64,000 bases of DNA from JBGSMF01 sp964651475. Its GTDB lineage: Bacteria > Chloroflexota > Anaerolineae > Fen-1058. The stretch spans positions 69,714 through 133,713 of the forward strand of contig CAZYXV010000011.1 of assembly GCA_964651475.1 (NCBI GenBank), read 5' to 3'. Positions 1-8,451 of the stretch are shown piece after piece; the first letter of the stretch is position 1, and every line of letters begins with the position of its first letter. The notes beneath the pieces were generated by a model. It made no database searches. It had not been told where the DNA came from and saw only the letters and a program-made list of their open reading frames with translations. The translations under genes and the position numbers were made by a program.

Positions 1-1
1 C

Positions 2-298
2 GAGCCGGTCACCAGCGAGACGCCGCCTTATGCCTTTGATATGGAGTTGGGTGGAGTGCTCTGCCCCAGGTGTGTGAACGAGCGCCCGCAGGCGCCGCCG
101 CTCAGCCTGGCCGCGCTCAAGGTGCTGCGCCACGCCGCGCGGGCCGATTACGCCGCGTTCGCGGCGCTGCGCCTGCGCCCGCTGCTTCATCGCGAGGTGG
201 AGCAGGTGATGCAGCAATACATCACGTACATTTTGGAGCGGAATCTCAAGTCAACCGACTTTTTGCGCACGCTGCGGTTGGAATCGCTGACACAATAA
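2..298 (+). CDS. recO: DNA repair protein RecO, C-terminal part (gene starts before the window)
   Basis: The reading frame is open from the first bases of the window and ends with TAA at 298, leaving about 98 residues. The segment FDMELGGVLCPRC matches the conserved stretch before the cysteine motif of RecO, and the tail YITYILERNLKSTDFL is the typical RecO C-terminal helix. RecO loads RecA on single-stranded DNA together with RecR in the RecF pathway. Only one CxxC pair is visible here (CPRC). The N-terminal OB fold lies outside the window, so completeness cannot be judged. The next gene, glycyl-tRNA synthetase, begins 27 bases downstream on the same strand, a recO-glyRS neighbourhood common in bacteria. 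Confidence 0.85.
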   Translation, partial: EPVTSETPPYAFDMELGGVLCPRCVNERPQAPPLSLAALKVLRHAARADYAAFAALRLRPLLHREVEQVMQQYITYILERNLKSTDFLRTLRLESLTQ

Positions 299-325
299 AC
301 AGAAATACATCTTTGGTGAACATTT

Positions 326-3300
326 ATGTCTAAATCTCCTTCTTTTCAACAAGCCATCTTGCGTTTTCAAGCCTTCTGGGCCGAGCACGGCTGCGTGATC
401 TGGCAGCCTTACAGCGAAAAGATGGGCGCCGGCACAGGCAACCCCGCCACCACGCTGCGCGTGTTGGGACCGGAGCCCTGGAATGTGTGTTACATCGAGC
501 CAAGCTACCGACCTGACGATGGCCGCTACGCCGAAAACCCTAACCGCATGCAAATGCACACTCAACTCCAGGTCATTCTCAAACCTGACCCCGGCAATCC
601 GCAAGAGCTTTATCTGCAAAGCCTGGAAGCGATTGGCATTGATCGGCGCGAGCACGACATTCGCTTTGTGGAAGACAATTGGGAATCGCCTGCGCTGGGC
701 GCGTGGGGCCTGGGGTGGGAGGTCTGGTGCGACGGATTGGAAATCACCCAATTTACCTACTTTCAACAATCCGGCGGGCAGACGCTCGACCCGGTGGCGG
801 TTGAACTGACGTATGGCCTCGAACGCATCGTAATGTTTTTGCAAGACAAGCGCAGTGTGTGGGACATTGACTGGGGCGGCGGGCGCACCTACGGCGACGT
901 GCTGAAAACTCCTGAGGTCGAGCACTGCACCTATGATTTTGAATTTGCCAACGTCGAACGCTTGATCGAGATGTACAAATTGTTTGAGGCTGAGGCGCGC
1001 GCTTGCCTGGACCGCCAACCTCCCCTCGTCATCCTGGCGCACGATTACGTGCTGCGCTGCAGCCACACCTTTAACGTGCTGGACTCGCGCGGCGCGATTG
1101 GCGTGACCGAGCGCGCGGGCTATTTTGCCAAGATGCGCGACCTGTCGCGCCAGGTGGCGGCGGCGTACGTGGAGCAGCGCCAACGCGAGGAATATCCCTG
1201 GCTGGGCAAGGAACCAGGAACAAGGAACAAGGAACAAAGCCTGGAGGCAATGACCTTTGCCCTGGTCCCTAACACCTTATTACTGGAGATCGGCGTGGAG
1301 GAATTGCCCGCCAGCGATTTGACTGCCGCTATCCATCAACTGAAGGAGATAGCACCCAGATTGTTAGAGGATGCGCGCCTGGGGCACGGCCCCATCGAGG
1401 TGTATGGCACGCCGCGCCGCCTGGCGGTGCTGGTGCGCGATCTGGCTCCGCGCCAAAGCTCGCTCGAGCAAATCGTCAAGGGGCCGGCCGCCAAAATTGC
1501 GTATGACGCCGCGGGCGCTCCGACCAAAGCCGCCCAGGGTTTTGCTCGGGGGCAAAAGGTGGCCGTGGAAAGCTTGCAAGTGCGCCAGATGGACGGCGGC
1601 GAGTACGTGGTGGCGCTCAGGCGCGAAGAGGGCCAGCCCGCGCCGCAAGTGTTGGCCGCGCTCTTGCCAGGGTTGATTGCCGCGATCAAGTTTGAAAAGG
1701 CCATGCGCTGGAATTCGACCAACGTTTCGTTCAGCCGCCCGATTCGCTGGTTGGCGGCGCTGCTGGGGACGCACGTCATCCCGTTCGAGTACGCCGGCCT
1801 GTCCAGCGGGCGCGTCACGCGCGGGCCGCGCGCGCAAGGCTCGCCCGAGCTAGAGATCCCCAACGCCGATGCTTACGCCGATTTGATGAAATCGCACGGC
1901 GTCATCCTGGACGTGGACGAGCGCCGCGCCGAAATCAAAAAGCAAATGGATCAATTGGCTGCCTCCGTCAACGGCGTTGTGCCGGATGATCCTGGCTTGC
2001 TCGAAGAAGTGACGAACCTGGTCGAGCAACCCACCGCGCTGTTGGGCGCCTTTGAGCCAGAGTATCTTGCTGTGCCTGCCGATGTGCTCATTACGGTGAT
2101 GAAGAAACACCAGCGTTATTTTCCACTCACCAGCGATCAAGCGGCAGCGAGCGCCGAGCAGCAGGTAACGGGCAAGCGGCTTCTTCCCTACTTTGTGGCG
2201 GTGCGGAACGGGCCGGCGGATAACCTCGACATCGTGCGGCATGGCAACGAAGGCGTGCTGCGCGCGCGCTTTGCCGACGCAGCCTATTTCGTCAAGCACG
2301 ACGTACAAAAGAAACTGGAAGACTATTTGCCGCGCCTGGGCACGCTCACCTTCCAGGCCAGGCTCGGCTCGATGTTGGACAAGGTGCATCGCATTGAGCA
2401 ACTGGCGCCGCGCATTGCGGCGATGCTTAACCTGAGCGAGGCTGAAACGCACATCGCCAGCCGCGCAGCGCACCTGTGCAAAGCCGATTTGGCAACGCAG
2501 ATGGTGGTGGACATTACGAGCTTGCAAGGCGTGATGGGCCGCGAGTATGCGCTGCAGCAAGGCGAATCCCCAGAGGTCGCGGAAGCTGTTTTTGAACATT
2601 ACTTGCCTCGCTACGCGGGCGACAAGTTGCCAGAAAGCAAGCCGGGCGTCGTGGTCGGCTTGGCCGACAAGCTAGACAGCCTGGCGGGTCTGTTTGCCGT
2701 TGGCCTCATTCCCACCGGCTCGGCGGACCCGTTTGCCTTGCGCCGCGCGGCGCTGGGCATCGTTCAAGTGCTTGTGGAAAAGGCCGTCTCGGTTTCAGTG
2801 CGCGCGCTGCTGCAAGCCGCCGCGCAGGTCCAGCCTGTGCCAGCCGGCGACGAAGCGATTGCGCAAGCGCATACCTTTATTGTAGAGCGTCTGCGCGTGT
2901 TGCTGAGCGACCAGGGTTGGCGCTACGACCTGGTGGACAGTGTGTTATCCGCGCGCGGCGACGACCCGTATCGCGCCCGGCAAGCCCTTGAACAACTGGC
3001 CGGCTGGACGGCGCGCCCCGATTGGAACGATTTGCTTTCCAACTATGCGCGCTGCGTGCGTATCACGCGCGAGCTGGCCGAGCAGTTCCCGCTGGATGTC
3101 CGCCGCGACCCGGACCCCAGCACGCAGGCATTGTACCGCGCCTATCAATCCGTCGCGGAGCGCGTCACGCCGCACAGCAGCGTGGACGAATTTTTTGCCG
3201 CCTTTGCGCCCATTGTCCCCGTCATCAGCCAATTCTTTATTGACGTGCTGGTGATGCATCAGGACGAGGCGCTGCGCACCACGCGCCTGGCTCTCTTGCA

Positions 3301-3358
3301 GCGCATCTCTGCGCTCACACAGGGCATTGTGGATTTGAGCAAGGTGGAAGGATTCTAG
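326..3358 (+). CDS. glyQS: Glycyl-tRNA synthetase, alpha and beta subunits fused in one chain
   Basis: The 1010-residue protein charges tRNA-Gly. Residues 1 to about 300 are the bacterial alpha (catalytic) subunit, with WQPYSEKMGAGT, YVEPSYR-type and GWEVWCDGLEITQFTYFQQ motifs. Residues from Met309 are a complete beta subunit beginning TLLLEIGVEELPA and ending in its C-terminal helical tRNA-binding region. In most bacteria these are separate genes; fusions are known in a few groups. The join contains three tandem copies of GGAACAA (1217-1237), then a ribosome-binding site GGAGG (1243-1247) and an in-frame ATG (1250) exactly at the usual start of the beta subunit. Start 326 is the first ATG after recO, preceded by a weak GGTGA. 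The fusion could also reflect an indel in the repeat. Confidence 0.95.
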   Translation: MSKSPSFQQAILRFQAFWAEHGCVIWQPYSEKMGAGTGNPATTLRVLGPEPWNVCYIEPSYRPDDGRYAENPNRMQMHTQLQVILKPDPGNPQELYLQSLEAIGIDRREHDIRFVEDNWESPALGAWGLGWEVWCDGLEITQFTYFQQSGGQTLDPVAVELTYGLERIVMFLQDKRSVWDIDWGGGRTYGDVLKTPEVEHCTYDFEFANVERLIEMYKLFEAEARACLDRQPPLVILAHDYVLRCSHTFNVLDSRGAIGVTERAGYFAKMRDLSRQVAAAYVEQRQREEYPWLGKEPGTRNKEQSLEAMTFALVPNTLLLEIGVEELPASDLTAAIHQLKEIAPRLLEDARLGHGPIEVYGTPRRLAVLVRDLAPRQSSLEQIVKGPAAKIAYDAAGAPTKAAQGFARGQKVAVESLQVRQMDGGEYVVALRREEGQPAPQVLAALLPGLIAAIKFEKAMRWNSTNVSFSRPIRWLAALLGTHVIPFEYAGLSSGRVTRGPRAQGSPELEIPNADAYADLMKSHGVILDVDERRAEIKKQMDQLAASVNGVVPDDPGLLEEVTNLVEQPTALLGAFEPEYLAVPADVLITVMKKHQRYFPLTSDQAAASAEQQVTGKRLLPYFVAVRNGPADNLDIVRHGNEGVLRARFADAAYFVKHDVQKKLEDYLPRLGTLTFQARLGSMLDKVHRIEQLAPRIAAMLNLSEAETHIASRAAHLCKADLATQMVVDITSLQGVMGREYALQQGESPEVAEAVFEHYLPRYAGDKLPESKPGVVVGLADKLDSLAGLFAVGLIPTGSADPFALRRAALGIVQVLVEKAVSVSVRALLQAAAQVQPVPAGDEAIAQAHTFIVERLRVLLSDQGWRYDLVDSVLSARGDDPYRARQALEQLAGWTARPDWNDLLSNYARCVRITRELAEQFPLDVRRDPDPSTQALYRAYQSVAERVTPHSSVDEFFAAFAPIVPVISQFFIDVLVMHQDEALRTTRLALLQRISALTQGIVDLSKVEGF
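1217..1237 (+). repeat. Heptanucleotide tandem repeat (GGAACAA x3) at the glyQ-glyS junction
   Basis: Three perfect copies of GGAACAA lie in the linker between the alpha and beta halves of the glycyl-tRNA synthetase. Seven is not a multiple of three, so gain or loss of one copy shifts the frame. With two copies the alpha frame would end at a TGA overlapping the internal ATG at 1250. Confidence 0.9.
1243..1252 (+). promoter_or_regulatory. Internal ribosome-binding site and start codon of the ancestral glyS
   Basis: GGAGG at 1243-1247 is followed after two bases by ATG at 1250-1252, in frame with the fused protein and at the normal N-terminus of a beta subunit. The spacing is short, so efficiency is uncertain, but separate translation of the beta chain is possible. 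Confidence 0.55.
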
Positions 3359-3366
3359 TGGGTGAT

Positions 3367-3395
3367 TTGCGTTTCAATACAACAAAAGATATAAT
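3367..3395 (+). promoter_or_regulatory. Predicted sigma-70 promoter for ppdK
   Basis: TTGCGT (3367-3372) and TATAAT (3390-3395) are separated by 17 bases. Transcription would start near 3402, giving a leader of about 108 bases before the ppdK start codon. Confidence 0.6.
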
Positions 3396-3416
3396 AGGCA
3401 GCGCGATAACTACCAG

Positions 3417-3451
3417 ACCACCTGGACACTTGTGTCTATGTGGTATTTTTT
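3417..3451 (+). terminator. Hairpin plus T-tract in the ppdK leader (terminator or attenuator)
   Basis: ACCAC (3417-3421) pairs with GTGGT (3440-3444), and inside it GACAC pairs with GTGTC across a symmetrical internal loop. Six T residues follow at 3446-3451. It lies downstream of the predicted ppdK promoter, so it may end glyQS transcription or attenuate ppdK. Confidence 0.5.
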
Positions 3452-3509
3452 CGGCCATACACTCTGCGCAACAAGAGAAAAGATCTAAACATCATAAGGA
3501 GTAGTTTAC

Positions 3510-6419
3510 ATGAACAAGTGGGTTTACTTATTTACCGAGGTGCAAGAAGCCGAGCAGCTTACGGGCAGTTGGGACGGCGTGCGCGGCCTGCTGGGCGGCA
3601 AGGGCGCCGGGCTGTTTGACATGGTACGCGCCGGCCTGCCGGTGCCGCCGGGCTTTACGATCACCACCGAGGCCTGCAATGCTTTCTTTGCCGCCGGCAA
3701 GCAGTTCCCCGAAGGCTTGTGGGATCAGGCGCTGGAAGCGATGAAAGTGACTGAGCAAAGTGCGGGCAAGAGCTTTGGCGATCCGGCCAACCCGCTGCTG
3801 GTCAGCGTCCGCTCTGGCGCCAAGTTTTCCATGCCGGGCATGATGGACACCGTGCTGAACGTTGGCCTCAACGACCGGACACTCGAAGGGCTGGCAGCGC
3901 TATCAGGCAACGAGCGCTTTGCTTACGACGCCTATCGCCGCCTCATCCAGATGTTTGGCCGCATCGTCAAGGGCATCTCGGGCGAAAAGTTTGAGCACAT
4001 TCTGGACAAGTACAAGGCCAAGACCGCGGGCGGCAGAGATACTGACTTGAGCACCGATCAGCTCGTCAAGATCGTGGCCGAATACAAGGCGCTGTACAAG
4101 AAAGAATTGGGCGAGGACTTTCCGCAAGATCCTTACGAACAACTGCGCCAGGCCGTCGAGGCTGTCTTCCAGTCGTGGTTTGGCAAGCGCGCCACGGACT
4201 ATCGCAATTACAACAAGATCCCGCATGATCTGGGCACCGCCGTCAATGTGGTGACCATGGTCTTTGGCAACATGGGCGACGACAGCGGCACGGGCGTGGC
4301 CTTTAGCCGCGACCCGGCCACGGGCGAAAAGGTCCTCTACGGCGAATACTTGTTCAACGCCCAGGGCGAAGATGTGGTGGCCGGCACCCGCACGCCCAAA
4401 AAGATCGCCGAGCTGGCGGCGGATAACCCCGACGTCTACCAGCAATTTGTCGAAATCGTAGATCGCCTGGAGCGCCACTATCGCGAGATGCAAGACATGG
4501 AATTTACCATCGAGCGCGGCAAGCTCTACATGCTCCAGACCCGCACCGGCAAGCGCACGGTCAAGTCGGCGGTCAAGATCGCGGTAGACATGGTGCACGA
4601 AGGCATCATCACGCGCGAACAGGCTCTTCAGCGCATCGAGGCGGCGCAAATCAACCAATTGCTTTTGCCCCGCTTTGACGACAAGGCCAAAAAATCGGGC
4701 GTGCTGTTGGCCAAAGGCTTGAACGCTTCACCGGGCGCGGCTACCGGTATTGCGATCTTTGACGCCGATACCGCCGAAGAATTGGGCAAGGCAGGTAAAG
4801 CCATCATCCTGGTGCGCGCCGAAACCAATCCCGACGACGTTCACGGCATGTTGGTGGCCAAGGGCATCCTCACGCAGCGCGGCGGGGCGACTTCGCACGC
4901 GGCGGTGGTGGCGCGCGGGCTGGGCAAGCCGTGCGTGGCCGGCTGCGAGGCCATCCGCGTGGATGCCGAAAAGAAGCAGTTTACGGTAGATGGCCAGGCT
5001 ATCAAGGAAGGCGACTCTATTTCGATTGACGGCACCACCGGTGAGGTGTTCGCCGGGCAAATCGCCACCATCGTCCCCAACCTGGCCGAAGAAAAGGAAT
5101 TGAGCGAGCTGCTGGCGTGGGCCGACGAAATCCGCGCCGGCGACGTTCGCCCCGTCTTTGGCTCCAGCCCCACCAAGGGCTTGCAGGTGTGGGCCAACGC
5201 CGATTACCCGCGCGACGCGCGCGTGGCGCGCGCTTTTGGCGCGCAGGGCATTGGCTTGTGCCGCACCGAGCACATGTTCTTTGAGCAAGAACGCCTGCCG
5301 GTAGTGCAAAAGATGATTTTGAACGCTTCCGCGGCGCAGGCGCTGCTCAACCGCCAGGCGGCGGCCGAAGCGGAACTTGCCAGGCGCCCCGATAACAAAG
5401 AGGCCAAGAAAGCTGCGGCTGAAATTAAAAAGACGGTCAAGCAATCCGCGGTCGTCAAAGCCTACCAGGGTGCGCTCAAGCAATTGCTGCCCTTCCAGCG
5501 CAAGGACTTTGAAGGCATCTTTGAGGCGATGGATGGGTTGCCTGTCATTATCCGGCTGATTGACCCGCCGCTGCACGAATTCCTGCCCAGCCACGAGAGC
5601 CTGCTTGAAGAGGTCACCGACCTCAAGGCGCGCCTCGACATGGCCAGGCGGATTGTGTATCGCCCCCGCAAGGGCGAAAAGAGCCTCAAGCAAATGCAAG
5701 CCGAGCTGGTGGAAAAGGAAAAGCTGCTGGCCGCCGTCAGCGGCATGCGCGAAGCCAACCCCATGCTTGGCTTGCGCGGCATTCGCCTGGGCATCACCTA
5801 TCCCGGCATCACCGAGATGCAGGTGCGCGCCATTTTTGAGGCCGCCTGCAATCAGGCTAAAAAGGGCATCGTCGTCATGCCGGAAGTAATGATCCCGCTC
5901 ACCGGCCACGTCAACGAGCTCAAGATCAGCCAGACGGCGCTCGAAAACGTCGCCAAGCAGGTGATGCGAGAAAAGGGCGTCGAGATCGAGTACAAGTTTG
6001 GCACAATGATCGAGGTGCCGCGCGGCGCGCTCACCGCCGGGCAGATTGCCGAGTACGCTCAGTTCTTTTCGTTCGGCACCAACGATCTGACGCAGACGAC
6101 GTTCGGCTACAGCCGCGACGACGCCGAGGGCAAGTTCTTGCTGAATTACGTCGAAAACAAGGTTTTGCCCGAAAATCCGTTCCAGGTGCTCGACCGCGAG
6201 GGCGTGGGGCAACTGGTTCGCATGGCCGTCACCGAAGGCCGCAAGGCCCGCCCCACGATTGAGATTGGCATTTGCGGGGAGCACGGCGGCGATCCAAGCT
6301 CTATCGAGTTTTGCCATAACAACGGCCTCAATTACGTCTCGTGCAGCCCCTACCGCGTGCCGGTGGCGCGGCTGGCGGCAGCGCAGGCGGCGCTGGGCAC
6401 GATTACCCGAGACAAGTAA
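3510..6419 (+). CDS. ppdK: Pyruvate, phosphate dikinase
   Basis: The 969-residue cytosolic enzyme interconverts pyruvate, ATP and phosphate with PEP, AMP and pyrophosphate. The N-terminal ATP-grasp domain starts GLLGGKGAGLFDM. The phosphohistidine swivel domain contains GGATSHAAVVARGLG with the catalytic His near residue 463. The C-terminal TIM-barrel PEP domain ends with the GICGEHGGDPSS active-site segment. It is about 90 residues longer than typical family members (near 880). The extra length is largely a charged, Lys/Ala-rich helical insert around residues 610-760 between the first PEP-domain strands. The start ATG at 3510 has a good AAGGAG upstream (3497-3502). The gene has its own promoter and leader hairpin and is followed by a strong terminator. 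Confidence 0.97.
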   Translation: MNKWVYLFTEVQEAEQLTGSWDGVRGLLGGKGAGLFDMVRAGLPVPPGFTITTEACNAFFAAGKQFPEGLWDQALEAMKVTEQSAGKSFGDPANPLLVSVRSGAKFSMPGMMDTVLNVGLNDRTLEGLAALSGNERFAYDAYRRLIQMFGRIVKGISGEKFEHILDKYKAKTAGGRDTDLSTDQLVKIVAEYKALYKKELGEDFPQDPYEQLRQAVEAVFQSWFGKRATDYRNYNKIPHDLGTAVNVVTMVFGNMGDDSGTGVAFSRDPATGEKVLYGEYLFNAQGEDVVAGTRTPKKIAELAADNPDVYQQFVEIVDRLERHYREMQDMEFTIERGKLYMLQTRTGKRTVKSAVKIAVDMVHEGIITREQALQRIEAAQINQLLLPRFDDKAKKSGVLLAKGLNASPGAATGIAIFDADTAEELGKAGKAIILVRAETNPDDVHGMLVAKGILTQRGGATSHAAVVARGLGKPCVAGCEAIRVDAEKKQFTVDGQAIKEGDSISIDGTTGEVFAGQIATIVPNLAEEKELSELLAWADEIRAGDVRPVFGSSPTKGLQVWANADYPRDARVARAFGAQGIGLCRTEHMFFEQERLPVVQKMILNASAAQALLNRQAAAEAELARRPDNKEAKKAAAEIKKTVKQSAVVKAYQGALKQLLPFQRKDFEGIFEAMDGLPVIIRLIDPPLHEFLPSHESLLEEVTDLKARLDMARRIVYRPRKGEKSLKQMQAELVEKEKLLAAVSGMREANPMLGLRGIRLGITYPGITEMQVRAIFEAACNQAKKGIVVMPEVMIPLTGHVNELKISQTALENVAKQVMREKGVEIEYKFGTMIEVPRGALTAGQIAEYAQFFSFGTNDLTQTTFGYSRDDAEGKFLLNYVENKVLPENPFQVLDREGVGQLVRMAVTEGRKARPTIEIGICGEHGGDPSSIEFCHNNGLNYVSCSPYRVPVARLAAAQAALGTITRDK

Positions 6420-6442
6420 GCGCGGCTCACGTCACCAATTTG

Positions 6443-6476
6443 CAAACGGCAACCCAATGGTTGCCGTTTGTCTTTA
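6443..6476 (+). terminator. Terminator hairpin after ppdK
   Basis: A perfect 12-bp inverted repeat (6443-6454 with 6459-6470, loop CAAT) begins 23 bases after the ppdK stop codon and is followed by TCTTTAT. It abuts the -10 box of the dnaG promoter, so the two signals are packed into about 45 bases. Confidence 0.75.
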
Positions 6477-6479
6477 TGC

Positions 6480-6485
6480 TATAAT
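6480..6485 (+). promoter_or_regulatory. TATAAT -10 box for dnaG, implying a leaderless mRNA
   Basis: TATAAT ends nine bases before the dnaG ATG at 6495, so initiation would fall two to four bases before the start codon. No Shine-Dalgarno sequence is present. The -35 region falls in the ppdK terminator and is not clear. Confidence 0.55.
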
Positions 6486-6494
6486 AGACGCGCT

Positions 6495-8411
6495 ATGAGC
6501 GTCATAGACGAAATCAAGTCCAAACTGGATATTGTTGACCTGGTGTCCGAGACGGTCAAGCTGCGCAAGAGCGGCCGCACGTTCACGGGCTTTTGCCCGT
6601 TCCACGCCAACACGCGCACGCCGTCGTTTGTGGTGTGGCCGGAAACGGATACGTGGCGCTGCTTTGGCGCGTGCAACACTGGCGGCGACATTTTCTCGTT
6701 CGTGATGAAGCGCGACAATTGCGACTTTGGCGAGGCATTGCAGGTGTTGGCTCACCGCGCGGGCGTGGAGCTCGCGCCGCCCACGCCCGCACAGCAAGTG
6801 GCCGACGAGGAAGCCGAGCGGCTGCGCGCGGCCTTGGAGGCCGCCGTCACCTACTTTCACAACCTGCTCCAAAACGCGCCGCAGGCGCGCGGCGCGCGAG
6901 AGTACCTGGACAAGCGCGGGCTGACGCCAGAGACCATCACGCACTTTCAACTCGGCTACAGCCTGGATGATTGGCACGCGCTGGAAAGCTACCTGGGCGC
7001 GCGCAACCTGGCGCGCGCCGAACTGGTGCAGGCGGGATTGCTCACCGAGCGTGAAGACGGCAAGGTATACGACCGCTTCCGCGGGCGGCTGATGTTCCCC
7101 ATCCGCGACGGGCGCGGGCGCATGATCGGTTTTGGCGCGCGCACGCTGAGCGGCGAAGAACCCAAATATCTCAACTCGCCGCAGACGGCATTGTTTGACA
7201 AGAGCGCCACCCTGTACGCGCTCGACCTGGCGCGCGCAGCTATCCGCCAGGCTAACGTCGCCGTCATCGTCGAAGGCTACATGGACGCCATCGCCGCGCA
7301 CCAGGCCGGCTTTGCCAACGTGGTGGCTTCGATGGGCACGGCGTTGACCGAGGCGCAATTCAAGCTCCTGACCCGGCTGGCAAACAAGCTCGTGCTGGCG
7401 CTCGACCCGGACACCGCTGGCTTGCAGTCTATGCTACGCGGGCTGGATGTGGCGCGCGCCACGCTGGAGCGCGACCTGGCGCCCGTGTTCGATCCAAAGG
7501 GGTTGATTGGCTATGAGGCCCGCCTGAAAGCCGACATTCGTGTGGCGGTGATGCCGGATGAACTCGACCCCGACGAGGTCATTCGCGCCAATCCGGAGCA
7601 GTGGACTGGATTAATAGCAAATGCTTTACCTGTGATAGAATACGTTATCCAGACTTTATCTGCCGGGCGCGACCTGAACGATCCCAAAGAGAAAGCTGCT
7701 CTATCGCAGCAGGTCGTCCCGCTGATTCAAGATGTGGCGAATCCGTCCGAACGCGCCTATTACGCCCAAAAGCTGGCGCGGGTCATTGGCGCGGATGCTT
7801 ACGTGTTGCAGCGGCAAATCGCGGCCGGCGGCCCAGTCGCGCCGGTCAGGCGCGCCCGGCCGTCCGCCAGCGCGCCAGTCCCTGTCAAGGCCGAGCATTC
7901 CGACGCCAGGATGTTAAAAGAATTGGAGGCGTATTGCTTATCGGCGCTGCTCCGCGCGCCCGGCGCATTGGACGACATTGACGATACTTTTGATCAGGTG
8001 GATCTGCCGCAGTTTAGCGCGGAGGATTTTACAGACCAGGCATACGGCCAGCTCTTTACGCTTATCAGGCAAGTGGCCGGGCGTTGTGAAGACATTATAG
8101 AACTGGCGGAACAAGTTCGAGCGCGTATGGATAGCTCGCTGTTGCCTGCACTGGACGAAGTGGACGCGCTGCCCGCGCGCCCTGGCGATGAGCCGGCCCT
8201 GGGCGCTACCCAGAGCGCGTTGCGGTTGCGCCACTTGAATGTACAGCGCCGGCAGCGGGAACTGCAAGCGTTGATTCAGGCGGTGAACGATGCGCCGGAG
8301 GGCGCTGATGAGAATTGGATTCAGGTCCAGCGCGCCAACACCGATGCCTTGCGTAAACTCGACCGCGTTATGCGCAGCCACGAGTGGCTGCAAAATACCG
8401 GTGGAATGTAG
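6495..8411 (+). CDS. dnaG: DNA primase
   Basis: The 638-residue protein makes RNA primers at the replication fork. The N-terminal CHC2 zinc-binding domain reads CPFHANTRTPSF then WRCFGACNTGGD. The TOPRIM catalytic core has VIVEGYMDAIAAHQAG with the key Glu and ALDPDTAG with the metal-binding acidic pair. The C-terminal third is variable and contains the DnaB-interaction region. The start at 6495 was chosen because the conserved SVIDEIKSKLDIVDLV N-terminus begins there and TATAAT lies immediately upstream; an in-frame ATG-less extension to 6468 would overlap the promoter. rpoD follows at once, as in the macromolecular-synthesis operon, but rpsU is absent and rpoD has its own -10 box. Confidence 0.96.
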   Translation: MSVIDEIKSKLDIVDLVSETVKLRKSGRTFTGFCPFHANTRTPSFVVWPETDTWRCFGACNTGGDIFSFVMKRDNCDFGEALQVLAHRAGVELAPPTPAQQVADEEAERLRAALEAAVTYFHNLLQNAPQARGAREYLDKRGLTPETITHFQLGYSLDDWHALESYLGARNLARAELVQAGLLTEREDGKVYDRFRGRLMFPIRDGRGRMIGFGARTLSGEEPKYLNSPQTALFDKSATLYALDLARAAIRQANVAVIVEGYMDAIAAHQAGFANVVASMGTALTEAQFKLLTRLANKLVLALDPDTAGLQSMLRGLDVARATLERDLAPVFDPKGLIGYEARLKADIRVAVMPDELDPDEVIRANPEQWTGLIANALPVIEYVIQTLSAGRDLNDPKEKAALSQQVVPLIQDVANPSERAYYAQKLARVIGADAYVLQRQIAAGGPVAPVRRARPSASAPVPVKAEHSDARMLKELEAYCLSALLRAPGALDDIDDTFDQVDLPQFSAEDFTDQAYGQLFTLIRQVAGRCEDIIELAEQVRARMDSSLLPALDEVDALPARPGDEPALGATQSALRLRHLNVQRRQRELQALIQAVNDAPEGADENWIQVQRANTDALRKLDRVMRSHEWLQNTGGM

Positions 8412-8416
8412 ATTTA

Positions 8417-8443
8417 TTGTATTGTTGCAATATGAGATATAAT
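8417..8443 (+). promoter_or_regulatory. Promoter of rpoD with TATAAT next to the start codon
   Basis: TATAAT at 8438-8443 ends eight bases before ATG 8452. A possible -35 TTGTAT is at 8417-8422 with 15-base spacing. No ribosome-binding site is seen, again suggesting a leaderless transcript. Confidence 0.5.
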
Positions 8444-8451
8444 ACGCTGTG

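Noticed and set aside
251..1237. Open frame of 328 codons opposite the start of the glycyl-tRNA synthetase
   Set aside because: Antisense shadow of a well-conserved gene; no motif or ribosome-binding site.
4728..6317. Long open frame (529 codons) on the minus strand opposite ppdK
   Set aside because: It mirrors the codon pattern of ppdK in a GC-rich gene, has no recognisable domain, and the plus-strand protein is certain.
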